Source of the DNA: Actinomycetes bacterium
GTDB taxonomy: Bacteria > Actinomycetota > Actinomycetes > Actinomycetales > Microbacteriaceae
Direction: 5' to 3'
DNA: 37,461 bases
Assembly: GCA_023436775.1 (NCBI GenBank)
Contig: JAEZHW010000078.1
Span: 1 to 37,461 of the forward strand
Positions 22,898 to 30,448 of this stretch are shown here, piece after piece. The position numbers and the translations under genes are program-made. The stretch's first letter is position 1; the number at the start of each line of letters is the position of its first letter. The notes under the pieces were generated by a model that was given only the letters and a program-made list of their open reading frames with translations, was not told where the DNA came from and ran no database searches.

Positions 22898-23565
22898 CCG
22901 CGTCGCTCCATTCGTGCCGCCACTGAGGTGGCGTGTCGGGCTCGGTAGCCCGAGCGGTGTCGTGGTCCTTGTTCGCGGTGCAGGGCCTGTGCCGTGCTGA
23001 TGGGTTGCGGCCAAAACGCCCAAGCCACCAGGCCTGCGACGACGACCCCCAGGATGAGCAGGGTCGTTGGCCGCTGCAGGAAGACCAGTGCAGCACCGAC
23101 GTATGGTGCAGCAACCACCATGCGCCGAACTGAGGTCACCACGGCGGGATCGCTGTCCGGCTGGGCATTCGCGTCACCTTTGAGGGTGAGCGATCGCGCG
23201 TCCGGATCCCCGGCGACCGGGTCGATGGCAATGATGCGGTGCGTCACGGGCAGTCTTCCGCCCCGAGACACCGTCACCACGTCTCCGATGCGAAGGTCTT
23301 CCGCATCAACCTGCTCCATGATCGCTGCGGCTCCCTGCGGAGCCACCGGCGACATAGAGCCAGTGCGAAAGATCACCACGGTCAGGTCGAAGACCATGCT
23401 CAGCACCAACCACAGGACAGCGAGCACGCCAGCCAGCCCGAACACCGTCGTGAGGACGGAGCGCAGGCCGTTCAGCATGCGGCGGCCCGGTGCCGGGGTC
23501 GGATTCGCAGCAGGTGCGTCCCGATCCCCGGACACCGAGACCGATGCCAGGTCGATGGAGGTCAT
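22894..23565 (-). CDS. Signal peptidase I, SipW/ER type
   Basis: This 223-aa membrane protease has an N-terminal TM (~37-60), the nucleophile Ser ~70 in FRTGSMSP, His ~109 in LPVTHRI where Lys is found in ordinary bacterial SPases, and Asp ~131 in LKGDANAQPDSDP. One or two further TM segments follow (~150-185), then a basic tail. The Ser-His arrangement is that of B. subtilis SipW and eukaryotic/archaeal peptidases. It should cleave the atypical signals of the flanking operon products outside the membrane. The ATG at 23565 lies 33 bp after the TasA-like gene; it overlaps the next gene. Confidence 0.88.
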   Translation of the reverse strand: MTSIDLASVSVSGDRDAPAANPTPAPGRRMLNGLRSVLTTVFGLAGVLAVLWLVLSMVFDLTVVIFRTGSMSPVAPQGAAAIMEQVDAEDLRIGDVVTVSRGGRLPVTHRIIAIDPVAGDPDARSLTLKGDANAQPDSDPAVVTSVRRMVVAAPYVGAALVFLQRPTTLLILGVVVAGLVAWAFWPQPISTAQALHREQGPRHRSGYRARHATSVAARMERRG

Positions 23566-23598
23566 GTCAGACCGCCGTGGGGGTTACCAGTCCTCGCC

Positions 23599-24309
23599 CT
23601 ACGGCATGATCGACTCGAAGACGAACTCCCACGCAGGAGCCACCGTGCGACCCTGCAGGTCGTTGTTCGAGGCTTCCGACGTCGGCAGCGTGATCTCGAA
23701 GCAGTAGTGCTGCGTTTCTGCTGCGTTGCCATCGAGCTCACCCAGGTCACCCGCAGGGCGAGTGCCCGCAGTGTTCAGGGTGCCGTAGGTCGATTCGGTA
23801 CCGACGAGGTAGGTCGCGGCGCCGTCAAAGGCGGCTCCGCCGCAGGTAACGGTGCTGTCCGACACAATCACCCGCAGGTCAAGGGCATCCCACAGCGCGT
23901 CGTCGGCGTCCGAGACGACCACACCAGCCGCAGGTACGGCTGCGCGAAGGTCGACGGTGCCGGCGAGCGAATTCTCGACGGTGCGCAGCGCAACCGGCGC
24001 GTAGATGGAGTCGCCGGGGGTCAGCGACAGCGAACCCGTGGTGAACTGCAGTTCACCTGCGTCCTCGTCGTTCTCCTCACGGTCCGCCCAGTTCGCCGCG
24101 GCGTTGTCGAACGGCGCGGTGGTGTTCTGCTGCACCTCAAAGATTTCGGTCCCGATATTCGCGTCGTCACCACCGAGAACGCCACGAACCCACTCGGACT
24201 CGTTCCAACTTGCCAGCGTCAGCGTTGCCGCCACGCCCACCACGGATCCGGCAGCGAGTACCGCCATCACCTTTGCACGCTTCTGAGAGCGCAGTTCATT
24301 ACTCGACAT
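23599..24309 (-). CDS. TasA-like protein with SipW-dependent signal peptide
   Basis: This 236-aa secreted protein starts with a basic n-region (MSSNELRSQKRAK), a hydrophobic core (~14-32) and LASWNESEWVRG (~32-43), the pattern of SipW-dependent signals. The mature part is acidic and Thr/Ala/Val-rich with a TasA-like outline (LSLTPGDSIYAPVALRTVENSLAGTVDL) and two cysteines (TCGG, HYCFE). The AGGAGG RBS 6 nt before the ATG is the strongest in the window, consistent with an abundant product. It is the first gene of the operon, with a 191-bp AT-richer upstream region (24310-24500). Fibre formation is inference from the TasA/SipW precedent. Confidence 0.8.
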   Translation of the reverse strand: MSSNELRSQKRAKVMAVLAAGSVVGVAATLTLASWNESEWVRGVLGGDDANIGTEIFEVQQNTTAPFDNAAANWADREENDEDAGELQFTTGSLSLTPGDSIYAPVALRTVENSLAGTVDLRAAVPAAGVVVSDADDALWDALDLRVIVSDSTVTCGGAAFDGAATYLVGTESTYGTLNTAGTRPAGDLGELDGNAAETQHYCFEITLPTSEASNNDLQGRTVAPAWEFVFESIMP

Positions 24310-24500
24310 GAAATCCTCCTGACTGGATTCACGGTCGACCGCGTCGTTTGTTCGGGTCCGGCGACGCTGCCGGTTCCGCTATGGGATGTGTAGTTGTATT
24401 TTCAGCATATCAAGCAATATTCACTTTCTTTGCCGCTGAATGTCCCCCAACCAAGGTTCCCCCTACCCCAAAGTGGGTGACTGTCAGACAATCACAACAA

Positions 24501-25895
24501 CTACCAGCGTTTCCCACCAAAGTACTGATATTCCGGGCGTTGGGCTCGGCTGACTTGCAGGTCCTCAGCCCGAGCGTCATCGGCCGAGCGGACCAGGTCT
24601 TCCAACTCTGCCAGGCGCCCCGCCAGGTCCTCCGGAATGTCCCCCGCACCAGTGGGGTCGCCCTGATCACCAGGGTCTGCGTCGCCGGGGTTCTCCATCG
24701 CCTCCTGCTGTCGCATTGCCTGCTCAATCAGCTCGCCGAGCTGCTCGCCGAGCAAATCCGAAAGTTCTTTGAAGCGATCACCGCGCAGTGGACCACTGTC
24801 GAGGCCCAGGTCACCCTGGTTGCCGCCGTCGCCGCTTTGACCGTCGCCGCTTTGACCGTCGCTGTCATCCTGGCCGCCGGACTGTCCACCTTGGCTACCA
24901 CCCTGCTGACCGCCGGTCTGCCCACCGGTCTGCCCACCGGAGTCTCCGCCCTGCTGCCCGCCGGTCTGCCCACCGGAATCGCCACCCTGCTGTCCACCGG
25001 TCTGTCCACCGGTCTGGCCACCCTGGCTACCGTCCGGCTGCCCACCAGAGTCGCCACCCTGCTGACCGCCCTGCTGGCCACCTTGCTGACCACCGGAATC
25101 GCCACCCGAGTCACCACCGGTCTGACCACCGGAATCGCCACCCTGCGGCCCACCAGCCTGGCCGCCGGTCTCGCCACCCGAGTCGCCACCGGAATCGCCA
25201 CCCGCACCGCCACTGTCGGAGTCGTCGCTGCCAGAGTCGCCACTGTCCGAGTCGTCGCTGCCGGAGTCGCCACTGTCCGAGTCGTCACTGTCGGAGTCAT
25301 CGCTGTCGGAGTCATCGCTGTCGGAGTCATCGCTGTCCGCGCTGTCGCTGTCCGAGCCGCCCTGCCCGTCCGAGTCCTCACCCTGGAAGCACTGATCGTC
25401 GAATCGCTCCCAGACCATGTTCAGTGCCGCGCGGAACTGGTACTCGGCCTCCATCGGGTCGCCGGCGGCGAGGTACTCATTGCCGAGGCCGCGATAGGCC
25501 AATGCCAGGTTAATTCGCACCGGACATGCCGCGATCTCGTCCGGGGCCGCCCGAAGCGCCGTCTCCAACTCGTCGACCCCCTGCTGCCAGAGTTCCTGGG
25601 CCACATACGCCGTGCCCAGGTTGTACCGCGGCAAGTAGTCGTCGCCAGGGCTGAGCGCAATCAGGGTGCGCGAGAGCGACGCACTCAGTGCCGCGTCCCC
25701 GCGTTCCAGCGCCGAGGCGGATGCCACCGTGAGCAGGCCACGAACGCCGGACCACAGTGCCCCGAATGCCACAATGAGCAGTAGCACGACTCCGAGACCG
25801 CGCAGCATCATCGTGCGCCGCTCACGAACCTCCTCGGTCGGCTCCGGCGAGCGCTCGAAGCGCTCGTGCAGCCAGAAACGCACCTGACGGATCAT
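24501..25895 (-). CDS. BatC-like TPR protein with Asp/Ser and Gly/Gln repeats
   Basis: The 464-aa protein has a cytoplasmic N-terminus, one TM helix (~33-53), two to three TPR-like helical pairs (~85-165, with YNLGTAYVAQELWQQGVDELETAL), then a low-complexity segment: SDSDDSDSDD-type (~172-229) and GGDSGGQ-type (~230-370). It ends in a helical tail (~375-464, RFKELSDLLGEQLGELIEQAM). The ATG at 25895 overlaps the preceding VWA stop (ATGA). It is the last gene of the Bat-like operon, where TPR proteins (BatB/C/E types) normally sit. The repeat segment is unusual for that family. Confidence 0.85.
   Translation of the reverse strand: MIRQVRFWLHERFERSPEPTEEVRERRTMMLRGLGVVLLLIVAFGALWSGVRGLLTVASASALERGDAALSASLSRTLIALSPGDDYLPRYNLGTAYVAQELWQQGVDELETALRAAPDEIAACPVRINLALAYRGLGNEYLAAGDPMEAEYQFRAALNMVWERFDDQCFQGEDSDGQGGSDSDSADSDDSDSDDSDSDDSDSDDSDSGDSGSDDSDSGDSGSDDSDSGGAGGDSGGDSGGETGGQAGGPQGGDSGGQTGGDSGGDSGGQQGGQQGGQQGGDSGGQPDGSQGGQTGGQTGGQQGGDSGGQTGGQQGGDSGGQTGGQTGGQQGGSQGGQSGGQDDSDGQSGDGQSGDGGNQGDLGLDSGPLRGDRFKELSDLLGEQLGELIEQAMRQQEAMENPGDADPGDQGDPTGAGDIPEDLAGRLAELEDLVRSADDARAEDLQVSRAQRPEYQYFGGKRW
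24790..25382 (-). repeat. Low-complexity tandem repeats inside the TPR gene
   Basis: About 590 bp of imperfect short-period repeats: units of the SDSDD type (about 25,210-25,380) then GG-DSGGQ/TGGQQ type. The DNA also repeats as CCACCGGAATCGCCACC-like blocks on the plus strand. It may vary in length between strains. It also produces a long spurious open frame on the opposite strand. Confidence 0.85.
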
Positions 25896-26923
25896 GCCGC
25901 GCCTCCTCGCCGCGCCAAACTCACGCGACGCCCACTCGGCAGGGCAGCTACCCGCTCGATGAACTCCCACGCCAGCAGCAGATATGCGATCAGGAAGGCG
26001 ACCCAAGTCAAGCTGACGCCGACCTCAACCGTGCTCAGCGACGCCTCTGTCGCTGCAGTCGGCGGCTCCGGCGGTAGCGTAACGTCCTGGCCTGCCGCGC
26101 GTCGCTGGTAGCCAACGCCCAGCTGCGTTGCCACCTGCTGCAGCATCGCCTCATCGATGCGGGTTCGGGCCTGCTCATCCCGGCCGTTGTTGCGCACCAT
26201 CAGCGGCTCGATGGGATCGCCTTCCTTCCAAAACATGCCGCGGTTCTCCCACAACAGACCACCGACCTCGGAGCCATAGCCGAAGACAGCACCGTCAACG
26301 ATGTGGTCGCTGCGGAATTGCACCGGTTCAACGTCGGAAGTGTGCTCGCCGTCACCGAAATAGAAGACCATACGCGGGCGGCCGGGAGTGACCTGCTCCG
26401 CCTGATCGATCACCCGCTGCAGCAGGCCCGCGGCCTCGGCAACGCTGGTGCCACGCGAGTACAGCGTCATTTCGATCGGGATGGACATGATGGCCGATTC
26501 CAGAGCGGCACGGTCGCCGCTCAGCGGCATCTGAAGCACCGCCTCGCGATCAAACGTCATCAGCGCAAACCGAGCACCGGGGTACGCATCGGCGATGGTG
26601 AGCATGTCCGCCTTCGCCAACTGCAGCCGCGTCAGCGGTGCCTCCTCCGTTCCCCCCACATCCGCAGCCGACATGCTGCCGGTGCTATCCACCAGGAAGT
26701 ACACGTCAAAGCCAGCATCGACCCGCACATCCACCTGCCGGAACTGCGGCAAGCCGGGACCGAGTGCCGCCAGGGCCAGAGCGACGACGATACCGGCCCG
26801 CCGCGCCGAAGCACTGTGTCGGCCGCGCCACGGCCCCCAGAACCAAGCCCAGAGCACAAACCCGAGGGGTGGGACGACGAGCACCGCCCACAACCACCAG
26901 TCCAGATACATGTCGAGGATCAC
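25892..26923 (-). CDS. VWA-domain membrane protein, second of the Bat-like operon
   Basis: The 343-aa protein has two N-terminal TM segments (~8-30, 42-58), a von Willebrand A domain (~70-290) with MIDAS-like VDSTGSMS (~78-84; Thr in place of the usual Ser of DxSxS) and FYFGDGEHTSD, and a C-terminal TM (~305-325). The GTG at 26923 is chosen because it overlaps the upstream stop (GTGA) and GGAGG lies 8 nt before it. The VWA domain faces outside between TMs, as in BatA/BatB proteins. It probably assembles with the neighbouring VWA and TPR proteins. Confidence 0.88.
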   Translation of the reverse strand: MILDMYLDWWLWAVLVVPPLGFVLWAWFWGPWRGRHSASARRAGIVVALALAALGPGLPQFRQVDVRVDAGFDVYFLVDSTGSMSAADVGGTEEAPLTRLQLAKADMLTIADAYPGARFALMTFDREAVLQMPLSGDRAALESAIMSIPIEMTLYSRGTSVAEAAGLLQRVIDQAEQVTPGRPRMVFYFGDGEHTSDVEPVQFRSDHIVDGAVFGYGSEVGGLLWENRGMFWKEGDPIEPLMVRNNGRDEQARTRIDEAMLQQVATQLGVGYQRRAAGQDVTLPPEPPTAATEASLSTVEVGVSLTWVAFLIAYLLLAWEFIERVAALPSGRRVSLARRGGAA

Positions 26924-27927
26924 TGTCGTGCCCTCCACAGCAGGAGCAACACGGCCCAGGTCCCAAGCAGTGCCGGAATCATCAGCCCACGCGGATTATC
27001 GGTCTCAACCAGTTCCGTCTTGCCGGGCAATGACGCCGCCTGGTCGGACAGGACCGTCGCCACGATCCGATCGACCGCGCTGGCATCCTGCAGCCCGTAC
27101 GCCTCGCCCCCAGTGGCGCGACTAATCGTTTTGAGTTGCTCGGCCTCCGCAGCACTCGTGGCACGCTCCGGATAGAGGCTGTAGACGCGAACCTTCCGCA
27201 ACGCGGCCAACTCGGCCGCTTCGGGCAGTGTGATCAGTTCGTCACCGTAGACCTGGTTATCCGTAGCGAGGATGATCGTCCGCGATCGCTCCGTGTCCTC
27301 GTGGTCGAAACTGTAGACGCAGGCACCGAGCCCATCGCCAATCAGCGAGGTCCCTCGACTTTCCGAGAAAGTGCCGGCCCAGAGATCCCATACGTCGGCG
27401 GACTCCGTCGGAACCGGGCTGGCGTACTGTTCAGCCGCGTCGCCGAGGTAGCGCAGCGTTTCATCGATGTAGGCATAGTCGTCCGTCAGCGGGAACGCCC
27501 GAGCGGGGGTACTGTTCCAGACCACCAGACCGATCCGCTCCCCTTGGAAACGCGCTGAGATTTCTGCGAAGCGCTGCAGAATCGCCCCATCCACCGACAT
27601 CATCGAACCGGACACATCCAGGCAGAGCATAATGTCGCGGTTGACCATGTCCCGTTTGCGCACGTCCAAATCAATCGGCCGGGCCGCCCCGACCATCGCT
27701 ACGACGGTCACGCCCAGCAGCACCAGCAGCCCGGTCCAGGCAAAGATTCCTCGGCGTCGCAGCGAGCGTCGATACTCCGGCATGTCCGTGAGCAGTTCAG
27801 TGTGTGCCACGGGCACCAGGCCCTGGCGCCGCAGGCGCCGGAGCCGTCGCAGCACCAGGACCACAGCAACCGCCAGCATCAGCGCGCCCGCCAACACGAA
27901 GAGCACCCAGGGCTGCGCTAGCTCCAT
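26920..27927 (-). CDS. VWA-domain membrane protein, BatA-like
   Basis: This 335-aa protein has TM helices at ~8-26 and ~62-81, a von Willebrand A domain (~95-290) with a full MIDAS start CLDVSGSM (Asp ~104, Ser ~106, Ser ~108), RGTSLIGDGL (the MIDAS Thr region) and IILATDN (Asp), and a C-terminal TM (~312-330). It overlaps the upstream small membrane protein gene by 10 bp and the next VWA gene by 4 bp. The two VWA proteins in tandem are typical of MoxR/Bat operons. Confidence 0.92.
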   Translation of the reverse strand: MELAQPWVLFVLAGALMLAVAVVLVLRRLRRLRRQGLVPVAHTELLTDMPEYRRSLRRRGIFAWTGLLVLLGVTVVAMVGAARPIDLDVRKRDMVNRDIMLCLDVSGSMMSVDGAILQRFAEISARFQGERIGLVVWNSTPARAFPLTDDYAYIDETLRYLGDAAEQYASPVPTESADVWDLWAGTFSESRGTSLIGDGLGACVYSFDHEDTERSRTIILATDNQVYGDELITLPEAAELAALRKVRVYSLYPERATSAAEAEQLKTISRATGGEAYGLQDASAVDRIVATVLSDQAASLPGKTELVETDNPRGLMIPALLGTWAVLLLLWRARQ

Positions 27928-28448
27928 GCCTGGATCACCTCCCGGGCACGCTCCGCAGCATTGCCGAGGTCACCGACCTCATCGGGGGCGAAGACCACCG
28001 GGTAGTAGCCACGCACTGCCTCGGCGATGTGGCTGAGGCCAGCCTGCTCGAGATCATCCGGGGTCATGGCGCGCGCGTCGATACCGGTGGCTTGCCAAGC
28101 AAAGGCCCGCACCTGGGCACTGAGGCGCCGGTGCGCCTCGCGGACGGTGATGGTGCCGACCTTGGCATCGGCAGCGATCCGGTGAATCGCCTCCAGCGCT
28201 GCCTTCTTCGCCTTCGCGAGGGTCAGCGGCGGCACCGGCAGCGGCGGCGCCGGAGTGAGGCGGCGGCGCCAGAGACGCCAGCCCACCAATCGCGGCGTGA
28301 CCCATCGCCACAATCGCCACACCCCGTACAGCAGCGGAATCAGCAGCAGCGGCCACCAGGGCAGCAGCAGCTGCGGCTGCAGCGGGTGCTCCAGCTCGGG
28401 CGCCTCAACGGTGGTTCGCGCGAGGACGGTGGTGACCAGGCTGAACAT
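27918..28448 (-). CDS. Small membrane protein of the MoxR/VWA operon
   Basis: The 176-aa protein has an N-terminal extracellular stretch, one TM (~28-46, PWWPLLLIPLLYGVWRLW), a basic Arg/Trp-rich juxtamembrane region and a cytoplasmic helical domain (~75-176, KAKKAALEAIHRIAADAK, VREAHRRLSAQVRAF). Its position between DUF58 and VWA genes matches the usual small DUF4381-like membrane partner of these operons, but I cannot confirm the family. The start shares a base with the DUF58 stop (TGATG). Confidence 0.78.
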   Translation of the reverse strand: MFSLVTTVLARTTVEAPELEHPLQPQLLLPWWPLLLIPLLYGVWRLWRWVTPRLVGWRLWRRRLTPAPPLPVPPLTLAKAKKAALEAIHRIAADAKVGTITVREAHRRLSAQVRAFAWQATGIDARAMTPDDLEQAGLSHIAEAVRGYYPVVFAPDEVGDLGNAAERAREVIQAWS

Positions 28449-29326
28449 CAGCGCGACCTCCGCTGCAGCATGGACAGCAACTCAGTCACTGCGGTGTCTG
28501 CGGCAGTGATGCGCGCGTAGCGAGCCCCCACGGCGGTCAGGGCGTTGACCGTCTCGGCCAGCGCCGCGGCTCGCCGAGCACGGTACTGCTGGGCCAATGC
28601 CGCATCGTCGCGAACGAAGCTTGGCAGTGCCCAGCCGTCGGCGACATCGACGACATCCTTGCGGGAGCCGTCGCCGGCGAATGGGTCTGCGTCGGCGATC
28701 GCGATCCAATACAACGTGTGTCGGGCCATGAGGCTGCGAACTGCGCGCAGTTCCTCGGCGCTCATCGGTGCGTCATCGGTGACAAAGACGATGATGTTCC
28801 GTGAGCGTGAGCCCCGAGCTGCTCGCTCCAGCAGCATCGTGCGTGACACTGCATCGCGTTCGCTGTCGATGGCGGCCTGAATGCGCTGCAGGTGTTGCTC
28901 GAGCTCCGCCTCGTTGCGCACCCCCGGATAGCGGGTGGCTCCCCCGAACTCGCCGATCATCAGCGAGACGGCATCGCCGTGCCGCACCGCCAAGTAGCCG
29001 AGGACGCCCGCCGTCAGAATCGCCAACTCTGGCTTCGGCTCGCCGCTCAAGGCGATCGCCTTCATGGCCGTCGCCGTATCCACGACGAGCATGACCGGCA
29101 TCTGTCGGGTCTCGAGGTAGCGCCGCACCAATGGCCCACCGAAGCGCGCGGTGGCCTTCCAGTCGATGTCCTTCACCTCGTCGCCGGGCACGTACTGGCG
29201 CAGGTCATCAAAGTCCATGCTGCGACCACGCGCGAGCGCAGCGTACTCACCTTCCAGCAGTCCCGTCGCGCGGCGACTGGACTGCAGGAAGAGCCGGGAC
29301 TTGACCCTGGTGAGCAGATGGACCAT
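28448..29326 (-). CDS. DUF58 domain protein
   Basis: This 292-aa cytoplasmic protein has the DUF58 signature: GEYAALARGRSMDFDDLRQYVPGDEVKDIDWKATAR (~26-61), here split over R-Y-PGD-V--IDW-ATAR, then a VWA-like fold with VVDTATAM in place of a strict MIDAS and FVTDDAP. DUF58 genes almost always follow moxR and precede VWA genes, as here. The start lies 9 bp after moxR. Confidence 0.92.
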   Translation of the reverse strand: MVHLLTRVKSRLFLQSSRRATGLLEGEYAALARGRSMDFDDLRQYVPGDEVKDIDWKATARFGGPLVRRYLETRQMPVMLVVDTATAMKAIALSGEPKPELAILTAGVLGYLAVRHGDAVSLMIGEFGGATRYPGVRNEAELEQHLQRIQAAIDSERDAVSRTMLLERAARGSRSRNIIVFVTDDAPMSAEELRAVRSLMARHTLYWIAIADADPFAGDGSRKDVVDVADGWALPSFVRDDAALAQQYRARRAAALAETVNALTAVGARYARITAADTAVTELLSMLQRRSR

Positions 29327-29335
29327 CGGTCGGCC

Positions 29336-30340
29336 CTACGGGGTCGGCACGCGGGCGATGAGCTCGTCGATGATGCGCTCGGACTTGACGCCCACCGCAT
29401 CGGCTTCAAAGCTCGTGAGCACGCGGTGGCGCAGCACCGAGTGCCGCAGGGCGCGGACGTCCTCGGGCAGGACGTGGTCGCGACCTTCCAGCAGGGCGCG
29501 GGCGCGGGTTGCTTTCAGGAAGGCGATACTGGCACGCGGGCTGGCACCCATCTCGACCAGGTTGGACCACTCGGGCCCCAGGAAGGGTTCGACGTTGCGG
29601 GTGGCCTGCACAATCGCGACCAGGTACTCCCGGACGCTGTCGGCTACGTAGACCTGTTCCGCGGCCTGCTGCAGGAACCGCACGTCGTCGAGGGTCAGCG
29701 GACTCTTGCCCTGGTCTGCATCGAAGACGCCTCGGTCCATACGGCTCAGGATTTCGAGTTCCTGATCCTGGTTGGGGTAGTCGAGTACTTCCTTCAGCAG
29801 GAATCGGTCGAGCTGGGCTTCCGGCAGCGGGTAGGTGCCTTCCTGCTCGATCGGGTTCTGGGTCGCGATCACCAGGAACGGTGAGGGCAACTTGTACTCC
29901 TTGCCGCCGATCGTGGTCTGCTTCTCCTGCATCGCCTCGAGCATGGCGGACTGCGTCTTGGCGCTGGATCGGTTGATCTCATCGAGCAGGACGATGTTCG
30001 CGTGTACCGGGCCGAGCACCGTGGTGAACTCGCTGGTGCGCGCATCCAGGATCTGGGTGCCGGTGATGTCGCTCGGCAGCAGGTCGGGGGTGCACTGAAT
30101 GCGCTTGAAGTCGGCCTGGACGGCATCGGCCAGCGCGTGCGCGGCCGTGGTCTTCGCGAGGCCCGGCGCACTTTCCAGCAGAATGTGGCCACCAGCAATC
30201 AGCGCGGCCAGCATGCTCTCGCGCAACGCTTCCTGGCCGACGACCGTGGCCGAGAACGCGTTCCGGATCGCCGTGATGGCTGTTTGCGTTCGATCGAAGT
30301 CCTGCTTGCTCAGAACGTCCGTGCTGGTGCTTCGCGCCAT
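29336..30340 (-). CDS. MoxR-family AAA+ ATPase
   Basis: This 334-aa cytoplasmic ATPase is probably a chaperone that inserts or activates metal-dependent VWA partners encoded downstream. Seen: VVGQEALRE, Walker A APGLAKT (~58-64), Walker B IVLLDEINR, sensor 1 VIATQNPIEQEGTYPLPEAQ, sensor 2 GASPRASIAF. The ATG at 30340 has GGGGAG 5 nt upstream and is preferred to a GTG two codons earlier. It is the first gene of a six-gene Bat-like operon. The leader contains a -10 box and a possible leaderless short ORF overlapping this start. Confidence 0.95.
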   Translation of the reverse strand: MARSTSTDVLSKQDFDRTQTAITAIRNAFSATVVGQEALRESMLAALIAGGHILLESAPGLAKTTAAHALADAVQADFKRIQCTPDLLPSDITGTQILDARTSEFTTVLGPVHANIVLLDEINRSSAKTQSAMLEAMQEKQTTIGGKEYKLPSPFLVIATQNPIEQEGTYPLPEAQLDRFLLKEVLDYPNQDQELEILSRMDRGVFDADQGKSPLTLDDVRFLQQAAEQVYVADSVREYLVAIVQATRNVEPFLGPEWSNLVEMGASPRASIAFLKATRARALLEGRDHVLPEDVRALRHSVLRHRVLTSFEADAVGVKSERIIDELIARVPTP

Positions 30341-30378
30341 CGCCACTCCCCGGGTCTGTGCGGTCGCATGTGCGACAC
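30310..30378 (-). CDS. Possible leaderless upstream ORF overlapping moxR start
   Basis: A GTG lies 7 nt after TAGGCT (30386-30391), the same geometry as the leaderless genes in this window. It opens a 22-codon frame (MSHMRPHRPGEWRWREAPARTF) that reads across the moxR RBS and ATG in another frame and stops 28 nt into moxR. Translation of it would interfere with or couple to moxR initiation. The short frame could also be chance. Confidence 0.3.
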   Translation of the reverse strand: MSHMRPHRPGEWRWREAPARTF

Positions 30379-30385
30379 GGTCTCG

Positions 30386-30391
30386 AGCCTA
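30386..30391 (-). promoter_or_regulatory. -10 box of the moxR operon
   Basis: TAGGCT on the minus strand, identical to the -10 boxes of mutY and ispG. It gives a leader of about 39-40 nt before the moxR ATG, with GGGGAG as RBS. Confidence 0.5.
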
Positions 30392-30448
30392 GGTGATGGA
30401 ATGGGCCGGTTCCAGTGTTCCCGCCGTGTGGCGAGCATGAACATTGAC

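Noticed and set aside
24310..24500. Promoter of the SipW operon in the AT-richer gap
   Set aside because: The minus strand has AT-rich stretches around 24395-24425, but no -35/-10 pair with good spacing could be chosen.
24790..25382. Possible CRISPR array from regularly recurring CCACCGGAATCGCCACC blocks
   Set aside because: Spacing is irregular and in multiples of three, the blocks encode Gly/Ser/Asp codons in frame, and no cas gene is near.
24348..25784. 478-codon open frame on the plus strand rich in Ala, Thr, Leu, Val
   Set aside because: It is antisense to the TPR gene and exists because the short-period repeats read open in several frames; it has no start context or domain.
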